Shown here: positions 37,731 to 51,560 of the stretch, piece after piece
Layout: every line of letters starts with the position of its first letter
How positions within the stretch are numbered: position 1 is the first letter of the stretch
DNA from: Ifrita kowaldi
Taxonomy: Eukaryota > Chordata > Aves > Passeriformes > Cinclosomatidae
Direction of reading: 5' to 3'
Assembly: GCA_013398055.1 (NCBI GenBank)
Contig: VZRS01008300.1
Coordinates: forward strand, 750,623-814,622
DNA length: 64,000 nt
Position numbers and translations under genes: made by a program
Notes under the pieces: generated by a model
Databases searched by the model: none
What the model saw: only the letters and a program-made list of their open reading frames with translations
Told to the model about the DNA's origin: nothing

Positions 37731-40700
37731 AATTTTAGCAAATACTAGCTATTTTGAAAGCAGAAATACAATACTTCCTGGCCTATTTTAGTGTTAGTAT
37801 AACCATTATCCATGATACTGCATATATAAATTACTGCATAACCGTATTTAAACTAAGATCTGAAAATATGTAATGATGGTACCAAAATTACACCCTAGAG
37901 CACACTCTTTCTGAAAGAACAGACATTAAAAAAACCCTCAGTGTTCTTAAAAAGCAGGCTAGAAGACTGTTTATCACAACCACCAAATATTAACAAGGAG
38001 TCTACAGAAAACATGCCCAAGTTAGTATGCCCTAAAGAACTAAACATAATATTAACAAAATCTCATGTCCTGAAATGTAAATTCTAATCATCATAAATGG
38101 AAAGTGTGTTTGACAGCTTTGCAGCAGGTTTCAGCTACAAGTAGAAAAAAATCTTCAAATATATGGAACAAGTATGAATTTTATTCTTACTCCACTTAAT
38201 TATTTTATTTTGCTGACTATCTGAAACTGAGCCTGAAACAAGAATTTTAACCCTGACTAAGACTGGGATGCTGTATTTTTGTCATGTTCAAATTAAATAC
38301 CTGAATGGAACTTTGCTTTTAGAACACGGGTGAGCAATATAGTAATTGAACAGATCTTTCTTTCAGACTACAGAAAATATGAATAAACTGTATTTGTACT
38401 CAGAAATTTTAGAACAAACAGGACTGCTGGAACATTATTTCAAAAGCGCAGTAAATAAAATGTAACTGCCCACAATCAGTTAAGAACTGTTGACCTCTTC
38501 ATATCCATAACTTCAACATTGTGTCATACTGTTTTCACAAGAATGCTCTCCAAACAGTTTTCAAGGTTAATTTTGCTGTTACTCCCTCTGGCAGGGTAAG
38601 CAGATAATTCTGTCTCCTCACTAATTTTTTTTCCCAGCTTCTTTGATATCAGTAACTGGTACTCATGCTAAATGAAGTTTTCATATTTTGCCAAGGCCGC
38701 TGTTTGAATTTGCCTGTCTGTTATATTTCTAAAGGTAATATTGATACTTCAAAGGATGTAGAAAAAACATTGTCTGCTTCTTGTTAGTGAGATTGCTGAG
38801 AATGTTGTATACCTTCAGTGACAACATTGTAGGGCAAGCTGCTGTATTGTCTGCATTTCTATTTCAGAGTAATTAAAATTGAAGAGGATTTGCTTGAACC
38901 TGATCAAACGGATTTCCTCCTGTGGCTGTGTAATCAATTGGGGAAAAGTATAAATCTCTTGGTCACAATGTCAAACATTAAGATATAAATTAACTGTATA
39001 AATGTTAAAGTTTTATTTCACAGATCATGTCCTTCAAAAAGTGTTCCATTCCTTGTACTACTCACATTATTAATTCTACTGAAATAAGACTATCCTTCTA
39101 AGCGTAAACATGTAAAGTTGTTTAATTTGGGGGCTGTGAAGCTTTTGGATACAGTCAGCTTAGTTGTTTACAAAATTAATAGGTTCAAATTTAAACTAAA
39201 GAACAAGTCCCTAAATATTAAAATGTGAACTTTTGTTCAACAGCACAAACCCCTTAAGGCCTGCTGCTGTGAACCAACATAATTTCACCCCACAAATCTT
39301 TACTCATTCACATCAGCTGGGGAATCTGTCTACAGGGGATGCAGGAGATATTTTATACTTGAGGCTAACATTGTTCAGAAGTGCTACTGCCATTTACTCA
39401 TCAGTCAGGAAAATGCTTCAAGTACTTGAAGTCTTATGAGCCAATACATATATTTACAGGTGAAAGATTTTACCACATCTGAAACGCATTCTTTTTACAA
39501 AACTGTATCAATTTTAAATTGGAGCGGAGACAAAACCTGGTCTGTGGAAGTGGCACACAGCAGTAACACCGTTCTGAGACAAGGCACAGGAAAATTTCTG
39601 CAGTTCTGGCTTTTTACACTTTGAGGGTGTGGTGCTGCAGTCAGGCCAGCAAATCTCGCTTTCTTTCTTTTATGAAAATGGGGAAACTATTTCCACCTCT
39701 TCTTTTTTTAATTAATCCCCTATTGAAAACTAACTAGTGAGTTGAACTGGCCTATGAAGAGGATCACCAAAAGCCAGAATCAGCACAGAATAAGTAACAG
39801 AGGCATGTGGCTGGGACTCAGTGGAAAAGCAAAGAGGCAGCAGTGCTCTATCAAGATTTTTCTCTGCTGATGTCAAGAAACAGAACCTTTAGAGAGATTC
39901 AGAACTGACTCAATTAAGAACCTACCTTAATTACCCTACCTTCTATCAACATCCTCCTCTATATTTCCACAAAGATGAACAAGAGGTTTATCTTTGAACA
40001 TGCTGGATTCCCAGTATTATACTGAATGCATTAGTGCTTCAATTAATGTACTAATGAAGCACAATGAATGTAAAGAGTACAGTCACCTGCAAGCAAAAAC
40101 AAATTGGGAAGAATTTTAGAAACTGCTCTACATGCTCCTTTCTAGTGAAAAACAAGGTGACAGTGGTTCAAATACTTCTACTGATGTTCATCTTTAAACA
40201 TGGCTTTTTTCCTTAATGTCAGTCAGTCTTCAGGGACTTAAAATGCAAATTATTTTAGAGCATACTACACTGCTGAACTAATTGGAGTGATCCACTCAGG
40301 TCATACAGGAATACAGAGTTCAGATATGAGAAGCCAGAAATGCAAAGTCATTTTGTGGAGTGTTATTATACTCTACATATCTGGCAGAGATTAAAAGGCT
40401 TGGGGCAGCTTATCCCCAGTCATAACACTACTATAAGCTCAACAATCCTTTCCAGGGAACTGTGAAACAAATTGTTTGTCCTACTGAGGACAGGAGGGAA
40501 TTGTCAGCTACTCGTTTGTTCAGCTTGTTTCCTCACTGATATCCTGGGGAAGACACCTCTGTGCAAAAGCATCTTGCAGCCTTTATCACACACTGGAGGT
40601 GGATCACTTAATAGAGGCATAATGGAGCATCACAGTTTAGCTCAGAAACATCACTGGCAAGGGGGAGAGTGACAGCATCAGCACACCAGAAATGGTTCGG

Positions 40701-43700
40701 ATTTAGCCTGCCCTAATGTGCAAAGTTGAAACCAATTATTTTTGGTAGCCCAGAGCAATCCGCAGTTTAAGGCAACTCTGTACCATGTAAGTGAAAAGTC
40801 TAACTGTGTATGTTCGAGTCCCACCAGTAGATCACCCTCCAAACACATAGCTAAACAGTACTTTGAATGAAGAAAAGAGAGTAAAAGCCATACTTGCAGG
40901 GGAGAAAAAAATTGATCCCAAATCAAATATTGGAAAGAATAGGAGCCTTTGCTCCTTTAATGGAACAGCAAGAGGCAATTGAAGGATAGGAAAATCTTTT
41001 TAGGCTAGTTTCAAGATATGCTTGTATTGGTTAATATATATCTCAAGTGGAACTTAAATATAATCAGATCAAATATCTCAATTTAAAAACAAATAATTCT
41101 AGTAGCTGTGCTGGAATTCTGGTGCATCTGTACAATTAAGCAGGGTTTCAGCTTTGATGTGTAAAATACTGGCACTTCATATATCCCTCAGAACAAAAGG
41201 AGGAAAAACACCCCAAAGATTTTGAGATTCCAGTGTTTTTGCTGGGAATCGTTTGCTGACTTCAGTGGACACTGAATCAGACCTCTGAATATGAGTTTAT
41301 TCCAGTTGATTTTCATAAGCTGCCTCCTGCAGTTTGCATACAAACAACTTTGTTCACATGACTTAGCCCAGAAAAAACACTTTTGAAGGCCGACTACTCT
41401 ATCTTGTGTTCTTTTAGCAGTTAAGATATTTGCCAGCTTCATTCTTCCAGACAAAATATGCATGCTTTCTTTCCAACAGCTTTGACCATTACCATTCCTG
41501 ACAGTAGCATAGTTTTTATAATTTATGCTTCAACTATCTGCTCACATTTCATACATCTTCATTTCAAGGCAATTTAATAAAAAAAAAAGAGAGAAAAAAA
41601 AGAAAGTAGAATAATGCATCTTGTTACAAAATTATAGCTTGGCATTTGCAAACAAGAATGCTCATTCTCTTCTGCTTATACAACGTTCTATAAACAGATT
41701 TTGTGCAAATGAACATTTTTTGCAAGGATCACTCACTGATGGTTTTATGCATTCACTACATTTTCCTGAAATGAATTTGCAGTGTTCATACTTATAGGCT
41801 AAACATCAAAGACTTTAGGCACCAAATAGCAAAGTACTTTACATTCACAAAATAAACTGAACCTGAGAAGAACATTATTATATGAAACTCCCAAAGCATT
41901 ATATATAAATATTATGTATTCAGTATCTTTTAGGCATGGTTTCCATTATGCTACAAATAACAGTAGTTTAATTATATGTTTGTCCAGGTAAGTATGTTGT
42001 ATTACAGAGTAAACTAAAAACTTAGAACCTAATTTAAATTCAGCAGTTTTGTCTGCAAAGCCCTTCAGCTTCCCCGGTCACCTATCAAGAGGTTGTGTGT
42101 TGATTTTAGTTTAGTGAATCACACAGGCAATGTAAGGCTGTAGTTTCGTTAAGAGCAGTTCATCATTAGAGAGAAAGACCCTGAATGGGTTCTATAAAAT
42201 ACATCACAGAACAAAAAAAAAAAATATAATCCTTGCTCCATACAGTGAAGTACTAAACAAAAGACAGGGAGGAGGTTAAAACAACAAGACGATTAGCCTC
42301 ACTAATTAGTGCTGACAAATTAGTCAGCATGATGAGCAAACTGATCAGTCCCACAGCAACTTATCAAGATGGCTCTTGTGGGTTCTGTGGCAGAAGGTGA
42401 TTTTCAACAAAAGATTTCTAGAAAGCAAATAAAAAAACTTTGTAGATGTATGAGCAAAGCCTTGTTGTAGAGTGGAAAGAAAAAGATTCTTGTTTGAAAA
42501 AGTAACAACGAATGCTGTCATCCTTGGTTAAGCAGAGGCACAAATCAGCTTCTCAGTAGTGAATAAAAGGAGACTGATACAGGTAGCGATTGTGTTTGGA
42601 AGGCCTGGAAAGCAAAAAACATCCCTACACCACAAAGTGCTTATGCCTTAGTCCTGAGACAAATCCCAACTCAGGCCACTGCAACCCAAAGCACTTTTAG
42701 AATATAGCAACATCCATTCTTCAGAGTGTTTTTAAAGCTATTTTCAGAATGTGCATTTAACTATGATAAGCACTATGAAGGAATATAATCAAAAGACAGA
42801 AACTTACTGAACTCACACTTATATCCATAAAAATGTACATGCACCAACCATATACTCTTCAAGAATGTCAGATTCATTGTGGACACCACGCATCCTTAAA
42901 CGTCAACTGTCTGAAAATGCACCTATGATTGTCATCATGTTGTTGCTTAGAAATGGTCCATTGGTCCAAGAAAATAAACCCTAAAGAAAATATGAAACTT
43001 ACAGGTAAGAAGAAACCATTTATATGAAAGTGTGCATGTGTATGTTCCATTTTGAAAGCCAGCACTGTAAGCTGGTAGATCCCATTCCAGTTCAGAGTTT
43101 TCCTCAGTCTGTATTCACAATACACAAACAGTAACTCCATTTCTGTTCTACCTCCTTTTGGTCATTACACAGAATATACAATTATGAATGAGTCTTCCAG
43201 TTTTAATTAAGATGCTATGGTAGAAGGTCTAACAAACTCCATTTCTACATTTAAAATGTGTGAGAAATTCAATAGAAAAGGCCTGACTTTGTCATATCCA
43301 AAGTTTTTTGAGAAATACTATTCTACAAATTTGAGCTTAGTTTGGTTGCAAATAGCATCTTGCAATAGTGATCTCTCAAACTGCTACTACAACTTCCCGC
43401 AAACTATGCCTCCAGCCTAATCATACATTTCCAAGCTGCCATACAGGTCCAATGAACTGCATTCCAACCCATTCTCTTCCAAAGCTGCAGTTCAAATATT
43501 ATAAGTCATGCAGCTGATGGAAGATAAATCTGGAGCTTTCACCCACATCTCTGTGTTACAGCCCAGTTAGCTTTCCCTTCTGGCTGCATCTACTCTGCAG
43601 CAATCATTCATGGAAGGACAGGTTACAAGTGTTTTAGAGGAGCAGTCTAGAATAGCTTTTAATATTTGAAAGGAGATATTCAGAGTGCTCAAGAGTTGGC

Positions 43701-46700
43701 AGCTACATGCAATTGAGAATGTTCTTAGACCAGTAGCTTTTAAATATCACTTTAAAAATGCCAAACTCTCTCTCTTCCCCAAGGCAGTGATCAGTAAATC
43801 AATAACAAGCGCACTGGGATGGTGAAGGATGGGGGTTTTGTACTGTATACAAATCAGATGGCCTGAGTTGTTTGGGTTTCGGGGTTTTTTTAAGAAACTT
43901 GGTTTTATCCTCTCTGCTCATGGTTCAAAATCAGTTTCATGAAGCTTGCATGAGTCCTTTTATAAGAAGCAGTTGTTAAATATTTATGATATCAAATTAC
44001 ATATGCAACATAAAAAATATTGGAAACATCAAGTCTTGAACGCATTAAAATTTCAAGCTATTTATTTTACGCTAGCTACCAACTTTATGTGGCTTTCAGA
44101 GGAGTGCCTGAATGGAGTAGGTTTCAGAGAACATGCCTTGAGATTAAAAAGGGTTAGGTCACCACTTTGTATTCTACATCAAAGGCAAAAGATTGACTGG
44201 TGTGTTCTTTTAAATTTTTTTTCTGAAATTTAGAGGTTGCCTGCTCTATTCGTATTTCTGAATAAAACACAGTTTAATAAAGGTTTGATTCTGCAATCCA
44301 AATCAAAACCAGCTTTAAGTGTGTTCTAAAGAAAGATTGATACATTACAAATCACGTGTAGCAGGTCCTTTCCAAATCCACAAATAAATAATAGCAAATA
44401 CAAACCAGAAAAATCAAGAGACAGCTCCTTCATGCATAAGTGAACAATCTTACTCTGAGGACTCTTATTAGAACCCTCAGACTCCACATCTGAGTTCATC
44501 ATGGTTTTCTGTGGATACAGCCCTTAACCAGAGCTTCACACACCATCTAAGGGCATCAGATGGCCTACCTAGAACTCAGGACTAGAGCTTAAACAGCATC
44601 TACATTCCAGCTGCCAACCCAGCAATTTAGTGCTCAACTCCCCAAGGAAACAAACAAGCAAGAAACGAACAACCTTCTCTCTCTCTCCCTCCCTCAGAGC
44701 ACCACACAGCAAAACCAAAACTGACAATTTCTCGAGCACACCTATTATATGAAAAGCTGTTGAAATGTGTTCACAGCTCTGAACACTTTCTGGTTTTGTA
44801 CAGTTTTTCTCTTTCCAGGTGACATAACTATCTGATTGAAGGCAGAAAGCCCAGCAGAGTTGAAGCAAGCATTGCATATTAAAAATCACGAAACGAAGTA
44901 CTTGCTTCAGGTCACAACTGGAATGGCTTCACAAGCACAGAACTCGAAGAAAAACTGAAAGAATCAATTGTACTTTTGTAAAAATGCAGCGAAACATTCA
45001 TCCTGAACTGAAAAACAGGATTTTTTTTAATTCAAGGTACTGTATACAAATCAGAACGCAATGACTGTTGTGACAGAAAGGAACAAACTGAACCTGAGTT
45101 TAAAAAAGGAAAATAAGGAAATTAAAGAAACTTTGAAATCTTCTGACACTGAAAGAACACACGACGAATTTCAGGAGTGTCCAAAGTTATGAATAAACAA
45201 CAGCATGTAACAATTAGTATTGCTTGTGATGCTGTAGTTCTCTGAATTAATTTGAACCACTTCAAACTTCTGACACATAAACTAGAACATCTTTACATAA
45301 GAAATGCAGTTTTATAGTGTAATTAATGTCCTAAAGGAAAGACAGCAACTTGAAAGTAAATGGTTAATGAATTTGCTAGCAAATAGGACTAAATATGGTG
45401 AAAGATGTTTCCCAGCCTTGGCATCCAGCACGGAGCCTCGCTGGTGCCTGGATAAGCAGAGGAAAGCCTTGTACACAGACCTTGCTATCTCTCCAGTAAA
45501 GTCGTATTTCCAAGTGAAGGACATTGATAGAGATTCTCAAAATAGTGAGCTGGGGAAAAGGGGGGTGGGTTAGACTGAAAACACAGCACAGGCTTTGAGA
45601 ACAAAAGGTTCTCTCACAGATTTACACTTTCCAAACACCATTGACGTATGTGAAAGAAAACACAGACAATAAATTCTCATTCTCAGCGCAGATTTCAAGA
45701 CATCACTTTAATTATTTCTATCAGTTCTGTTGTCTATTGCACTCCTCCAACACATGAGTGATACTTCCCATGTTTTCAGCAGCACTTTTTGTGTACCCAA
45801 CGTGCAGGTGCAGCAAATACCTTGGCAAGGGGCAAAGTGATTATCACTTAAGAAAACAGTAACACTGTATAGTTCATAGTTCTTCAAGGTCTTGAGCAAA
45901 GCATAAATTCTCATGGAAACGAAGTTATTGCACTTCAAGCATCAGACAGCAACCAGGTAAGACTTACTGCTGCTTGTAGTGATCGTTCTGCCGCATTTTG
46001 TAATTTATAGGCTTTTTTCTTTCCTTCTCTTCTGCATTTGTTCAGTAATTCAAATAAGTATTTTCTCAGGTCTTAAATGTAAAGGCCTCAAATATTGTGC
46101 ATTAGTGCAATATATGGAAAAGGGATATTGCTACTAACTTGTAATTCATTTTCAGGTCAAGTCTACAGAGCTGCATTCCATTTTTCCTAAGAACTCTACA
46201 CTTCCTTGTACGTATTTCAAAAATATGCGTTGATGAATTTTTAACATACTAAGCACTGCTGAGTCTTTGCTGAATCCTATGCATTAATGTTGGTTATCTC
46301 ATACTTCAACCTCTGTTTTAGTCTGCAGTAGTTTTTAACAGCCTTATAGTTCAAAAGAAATGGTACTGTGTAAAGAATAGAAACCATTTTTATTCTCCCT
46401 AATATATACATTTATATTCCAGGCTTACTCTTGCCGCAAGTGGAGTGGCTCATGATCTAGCTCGTTGTTCCTTTTTCCTATGCATATACTTCTTTGAGAA
46501 CTGCTTCTAAAGAGGTATAGGGCATGGGAAAATGGGGCAACTGAGATACTTCACCACTCATCTCAAGCAGCATTGCAAAGGCAACGGTAGAAACGTTTAG
46601 AGAAAACAGATGTGTGAAGAAATGAAAGGTAAATTTACGGAACTCCCAACTAACCCTCAAAACCTGCATTAAAAGATACCGGCACTATTTACTCTGATCT

Positions 46701-49295
46701 AACAGCTAAATGCTGGTTTCCTCTTAAAACCTGATTTATTACAAGAGCAATATTTTAAGCATTTCTCCAACTACATTATTAAACATGTCCCTTGGTCTAA
46801 TGTAAAACACATGCATTGCTAATAGGTTACGTCTGTAGTCCTTATTCCCATAAGCCTCCAAGTGAAAATAACAGAAATGCAGTCACACAAACTGCCAAAA
46901 ATGCCACTCTTTCTCCCTGTCTCACAGGTGCTGGGAATCAGCCGTCACTGAATCCAGGTAATGCTGACTCCTGTGTGTAAAGCCCAGTCATGCAAATGCC
47001 ACCTAAGTGGGTTGTCTGTAATACATCACTTATTCTTAGGATTTTATCCTTTAAGAGCCTAAGTATCTTTTACATGATGCCTGCATGTGTGGAATTGCAA
47101 AGTCTTCTCTCGTAAAACCCAGTTAATAGTAAATCAAATTGAAAATATACTATTTTTTTTTCTTTCTTTTGCCCACAGATATCTTGGAAGTGGAAGTAGA
47201 AGCTCTCTGCTCATTTCATTTAGTGGAAAAACAGTCATTAAACACAATTTTTATGTTTCTGTTCAATTACTTTCATTTACTCTAAGTAGCAATGTGTCTC
47301 ATCAATTCTGGGGGGGAAAATACTGCTGTTATGAAACAATGTAACTGTACATAATGTGTGTCAAATAAATATCTAATGATTCAGTCACAGACCAAAAGTT
47401 TGTGTTACACTGCATCACAGTTTCTAACAAGTGTTGTAAAGCTGTGGGCTCAGAAAGAGCAAAACAAGGTGCATTACAAGTGATTTTACTCAGTGGTTAT
47501 TGTTATTTTACACCATTAAACATTAAAAGAATATTTTAGAAGTTACTTTTCATTTATCTCTAATAGTGTCAGAGGACTATTTTATTTACATATCACTTTT
47601 TTCTTAAATTAAAAGCCAATTAAAAAATTGCATCCACAACCATATCTTTATTCACCAATTTCATATCAAAGCCTGTGGTAAAGTTTGTCAGGGATAGTCA
47701 TTAAAATCAAAAGGAGTGCCCAGAATTACTGCACAAAACGTGGAAAAAATACATACAAAACAAACAAAAGTATAAATAAACAAGAGACAACCCCCCATAT
47801 AACTTAGTTTGTCATATTTCACAGAAATTTCACATTAATATAAAATTTGAAAAGCAATTGCACCAGCAAAGTGTATATTTTACCTTTAATATGTTTCTTA
47901 TAAAACTTAGCCCATAACAAATTCCAGAACCCTATGCAGCAGGACTACAACTGATTCTTCTTTTTTTTTTTCTTATGGCACAGAATGCACAGTTTAAACT
48001 CAAAGCTAATAGGAATAATAATGTCATCTCGGCCATTACCAAAAATAGAAGGAAATAAAGTGTTTGAGTTAGGAGTGAAATCTATAAAAATAGGAGGCCA
48101 AATATCAACCATGGCGGCAGCAAAGCAGGAAGCAAGACTGAACTGAACATGAATAGATGAACAAACACCTCTTTTATATGATTTTGAATTTTTATATGAT
48201 TTGGAGTTGTTGGATTTTTGGAGTTTTTGTAATGCTTTTAAAATCATTTAAGGAGAGCAAATCTAGTTCTCCCTCCTAATAGCACTGTGGTTACTGATCC
48301 CACCTTCCACTGCTAAAGTGAAGACTTCCTAAGCTGTAACATAACCTCTAATGGTTCTCAAACTCCAAACACCAGCCTCTGTAAGCATCCATAAAGTGAT
48401 GACACAACAGGACAAATAAACGCTGAAACTCTGAGCAGGTACTGAGACCAGAGCAAGCAGTTCTGGAGGGGGGGTGGGACAGCAATGTGATGGTGAATCC
48501 CAGATAATCTACAGGGGCTTTTTTACCTCTATCCAGTTCATGCTTAATCTTTCAAAAACAAACCACAACCCTATGCTTAAACACCTTCCTGAATAAGACT
48601 GCAAAGAGAGTAAAAGACATGGTTAAAATGTGGGTGGAGAGACCTTCCCCCCACCCCCTGTTTTTTGGCACAGTGCAAGATACACTCTAATTATCATTAA
48701 AAAATAATTCTTTTAAGTGGGAGCAATAAGCCTAGGAGGTAAGGCCAGGATGATCCCATTCTGTAAGGCTTAACTAGAAAGACAGAATTTTAGCTATAAA
48801 TATCTTTTTCACCTCCAGAAAACATCAGGCTAAGATGAACTTATGGAACAGTGTAATGAAAATAACATACCGAGGTACGTGTCGTATTATTGAATAGTAA
48901 ATACTCAGTGGTGTAAAATGAAGGGCTGGAAAAATGCGAAGAACATTGCAATACAAAGGAAATCAGTACTAAGGGTTGTACTGTCCAGCAAGTGCATTAC
49001 AGTTTGTACCCCTGCCTGAGTTAAATGGGCAGTGAAAGCTGTAACAAAGTTCCTTTGCCCAAATATATCCCTGCTGCTCATTCTGTTTGTCATTGCTGAT
49101 GTAACTGCTGGGAAGAGGGAAAAACTGAACACAAGATGTCTTTTTCCAGAAATCATGCCCTCATATTTGGAAACACTGTGCATGGCATGACTAGTATCCT
49201 GCAGTTCCCATGACTCCCTATTCCTACTTTTCTTTCACTGTATCTGAGCTTTAAACTACATCAGAGAACCAACCTACCTTGGGGGTGGGTGGGGG
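37731..49295. other. Non-coding, no gene seen
   Basis: AT-rich sequence without a recognised exon, RNA gene or long repeat. A perfect 7-bp inverted repeat lies at 42310-42329 (listed separately). Short open frames here lack any domain or coding-like composition. Confidence 0.5.
42310..42329. promoter_or_regulatory. Inverted repeat resembling two MAF half-sites
   Basis: TGCTGAC-AAATTA-GTCAGCA is a perfect 7-bp inverted repeat with a 6-bp spacer. Each arm equals a MAF recognition half-site (TGCTGAC), but the usual spacing in MARE sites is shorter. It follows an ACTAATTAGT palindrome. Binding is not shown by sequence alone. Confidence 0.3.
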
Positions 49296-49319
49296 NNNNN
49301 NNNNNNNNNNNNNNNNNNN
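49296..49319. other. Assembly gap (24 N) in a G run
   Basis: Unknown bases flanked by GGGGGTGGGTGGGGG on the left and GGGGGGG on the right. The run of G on both sides suggests that a G-rich simple repeat stopped sequencing. Confidence 0.95.
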
Positions 49320-50080
49320 GGGGGGGAGGAGAAGTATCAGACAAAAAATTCTGCTTCCCCCTTCAGTGGAATTATTTCCCTGATCGGATTCCTTTTGTAC
49401 CCGCACAAGCAGCTGCATCAGTATAATACTGAAAGAAATGAAAGAAGAAAAGCAGAAGTTGCTTATGCTGGAAGGACAGTTAGGAACCGCTTGGGAACTG
49501 CAATGTGAGAAAACATTTTTAGCCCTCCCCTGTACCCAGTTTGCCTGACACGAAATACCCATGACAGATTTGCCCTAGAGAAAAATCTTTACCTCTGCCT
49601 ATTTCAAAGACTCACAGACACTTGTAAATGTAATTCTTCTCTAAACACCACCTGTCAGCACTGCCATAAGTGACAGTGGAAAAGCAATAAGGAATCGTGG
49701 TCTGTACATCCAAATGCAGGGGTTTTGCTACAAAACACAACACAGTTAGCAGCAACATACTGTACTATGGACACTTACATTCATTGGTTACTGAAACTGA
49801 GGATAAATCTTCAAATGCTATTCCAGCATACACATGAAATTTTGTTTTTAAAATTTTTTTGAAGATGCAAATAGGTCAGCTTTGTTACTCCATGTGAACA
49901 AGAAAGGTGCAGTTCTTTCTGTAAAATTGAGCAGATTAAACAGCTCACTGATACTGAAAAGGAGCAGTCCTTCACCCCTTACTCCTCTTCCTGATTACAT
50001 TGGACCAATTCAGGCTAATTTTCCGACCGTCAGCTAATTCTTACCAAAGACAGAAGGAGGAAAATTCTTGGTTTGGGGTT

Positions 50081-50103
50081 AAAAAAAAAAAAAACAAAAA
50101 ACA
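50081..50103. repeat. A-rich tract
   Basis: Fourteen A followed by CAAAAAACAA; low complexity only. Confidence 0.7.
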
Positions 50104-50210
50104 AGGCATACCAGAACCAACAGGAAAAAAAATCCACCAAAACAACTTAATGTATGTATATTTGTTAATTTCATGAGGTTTTCTTCACTGAAGAACTGCA
50201 GTTTAGTGAT

Positions 50211-50290
50211 AATTTACACACCATGCATATGTAATAGATGGAGGAAGGAGAATTTACACGCCATGCATGTGCACAGAGGGAGGAAAGAGA
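50211..50290. repeat. Imperfect 40-bp tandem duplication
   Basis: Two 40-bp units, 50211-50250 and 50251-50290. Each starts AATTTACAC, then CCATGCAT, and ends in GAGGAAGGAG or GAGGGAGGAAA. Confidence 0.75.
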
Positions 50291-50455
50291 GTATGGAAAG
50301 CCTGACTCAATACCTGACCTCAAGTAGGTCAGTGTGGGACTAACCTGAGGGTTTCTTGCTCTAGTAAACAAATGCTACATCTGTTTAATTAGTGAGCTCT
50401 ATTTCTTCCATCTCTCAATACTTGGACCAGACAATGAGAGTTCATACAGCCTCCA

Positions 50456-50640
50456 GAGAGGACCCGCTGAGATTCAGCATCTCCCCAAGCCTTCCCCTCC
50501 GCTGCGGCCGCTCCGCTCCCGGGGCCGCTGCCGCGCCCTCGGCGCTCTCCCTGCTGACAGCGCCCGGCGCTCGGGAGCGAGCGGACAGAGGTGGGGAGAG
50601 AGGCTGCGGGAAATCCAGGGAGACAGGGTTCGCAAAAGCA
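50456..50640. promoter_or_regulatory. Small CpG-rich islet 1
   Basis: About 16 CpG dinucleotides fall within roughly 110 bp (50479-50590), in otherwise AT-rich DNA. Both strands stay open for 70-105 codons, which GC-rich DNA does by chance, and I recognise no protein domain. It could be a promoter or first exon of a neighbouring gene or non-coding RNA, or a distal element of the homeobox genes 5.3 kb to the right. Confidence 0.5.
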
Positions 50641-51404
50641 GAGGTGAAGGAAAGGACGGACTGGATGTTCATGGAGCATATTGGAAGACAAGATCTATTG
50701 CGAGGATGAAAGAATTTGGGGCCTTTAGCTTTTCTTTTTCTGGGCTCTTTTCTTTCTGCAAGCCATTCATTTCAATAGTGCAACCCCCTTCAGAACTTGG
50801 GGTTACAACGCTTATTCCTGTCAGTAAAATGCATCTTTTACCATTATTGATAGTCGGCTTTGATATGCATCCACATTGTGGATTTATTTATTTATTTTAA
50901 AAAGTAATCTTTGTAACTGTTACACAAACTACCAGGGGCTTCAAAGTAAAAACATTCTGGCATTATTCAATCTTTAGTGTAGTTCATGGAAGATACATTA
51001 CAATGTGGTCTGAATTCAGTCTTTTCAGTCTGATAAATTATTACTTTTTGTCCCCATATTCCTTCTCCATTCTGCAGGACCAAAGCCTCACAGCTACAGG
51101 TATGGGAAGCCGTAGATCAAGTGAAGAATGAAAAGATAAAATAAAGAAGTATGACAATGAAGAAAGTGATACAGCAAACAATTTCTTTCTTCTGTCAGGC
51201 ACAGGTTTCCCAGGAGATGGGCCAAGTTTTTTTAAGCAAAATCTCCCTGGGTTTTTTTCCCTTGTTTTATTTTTTTTTCATGCTGTATAATATGTCAAGG
51301 GGGTTAAATTAAGTAGTATTTAAATTTTAATTCTAAAAAATAAGTATTGTTTTGCATTAGAGTGAGGAAAGGGGGATGTCCATTATCGTATGATGTAATT
51401 CAAG

Positions 51405-51560
51405 GATGAAAAGCACTTCCCGACCCAGGGAATGCGGCACTTCCCGGCCGGCGGGGCTGCCCCAGCGCGGTGACCGAGCCTGTCCCCGGCACCGCCCGGT
51501 ACCTCCAGGAGGCGACACCGGGAGGGAGGTGGCCAGCGAGCGACACCCGTCTGGAGCAGC
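51405..51560. promoter_or_regulatory. Small CpG-rich islet 2
   Basis: A second islet about 0.9 kb from the first, again with about 16 CpGs in roughly 140 bp (GGCCGGCGGGG, CAGCGCGG, GCACCGCCCGG). No gene was recognised in it. The flanking sequence returns to AT-rich at once. Confidence 0.5.
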
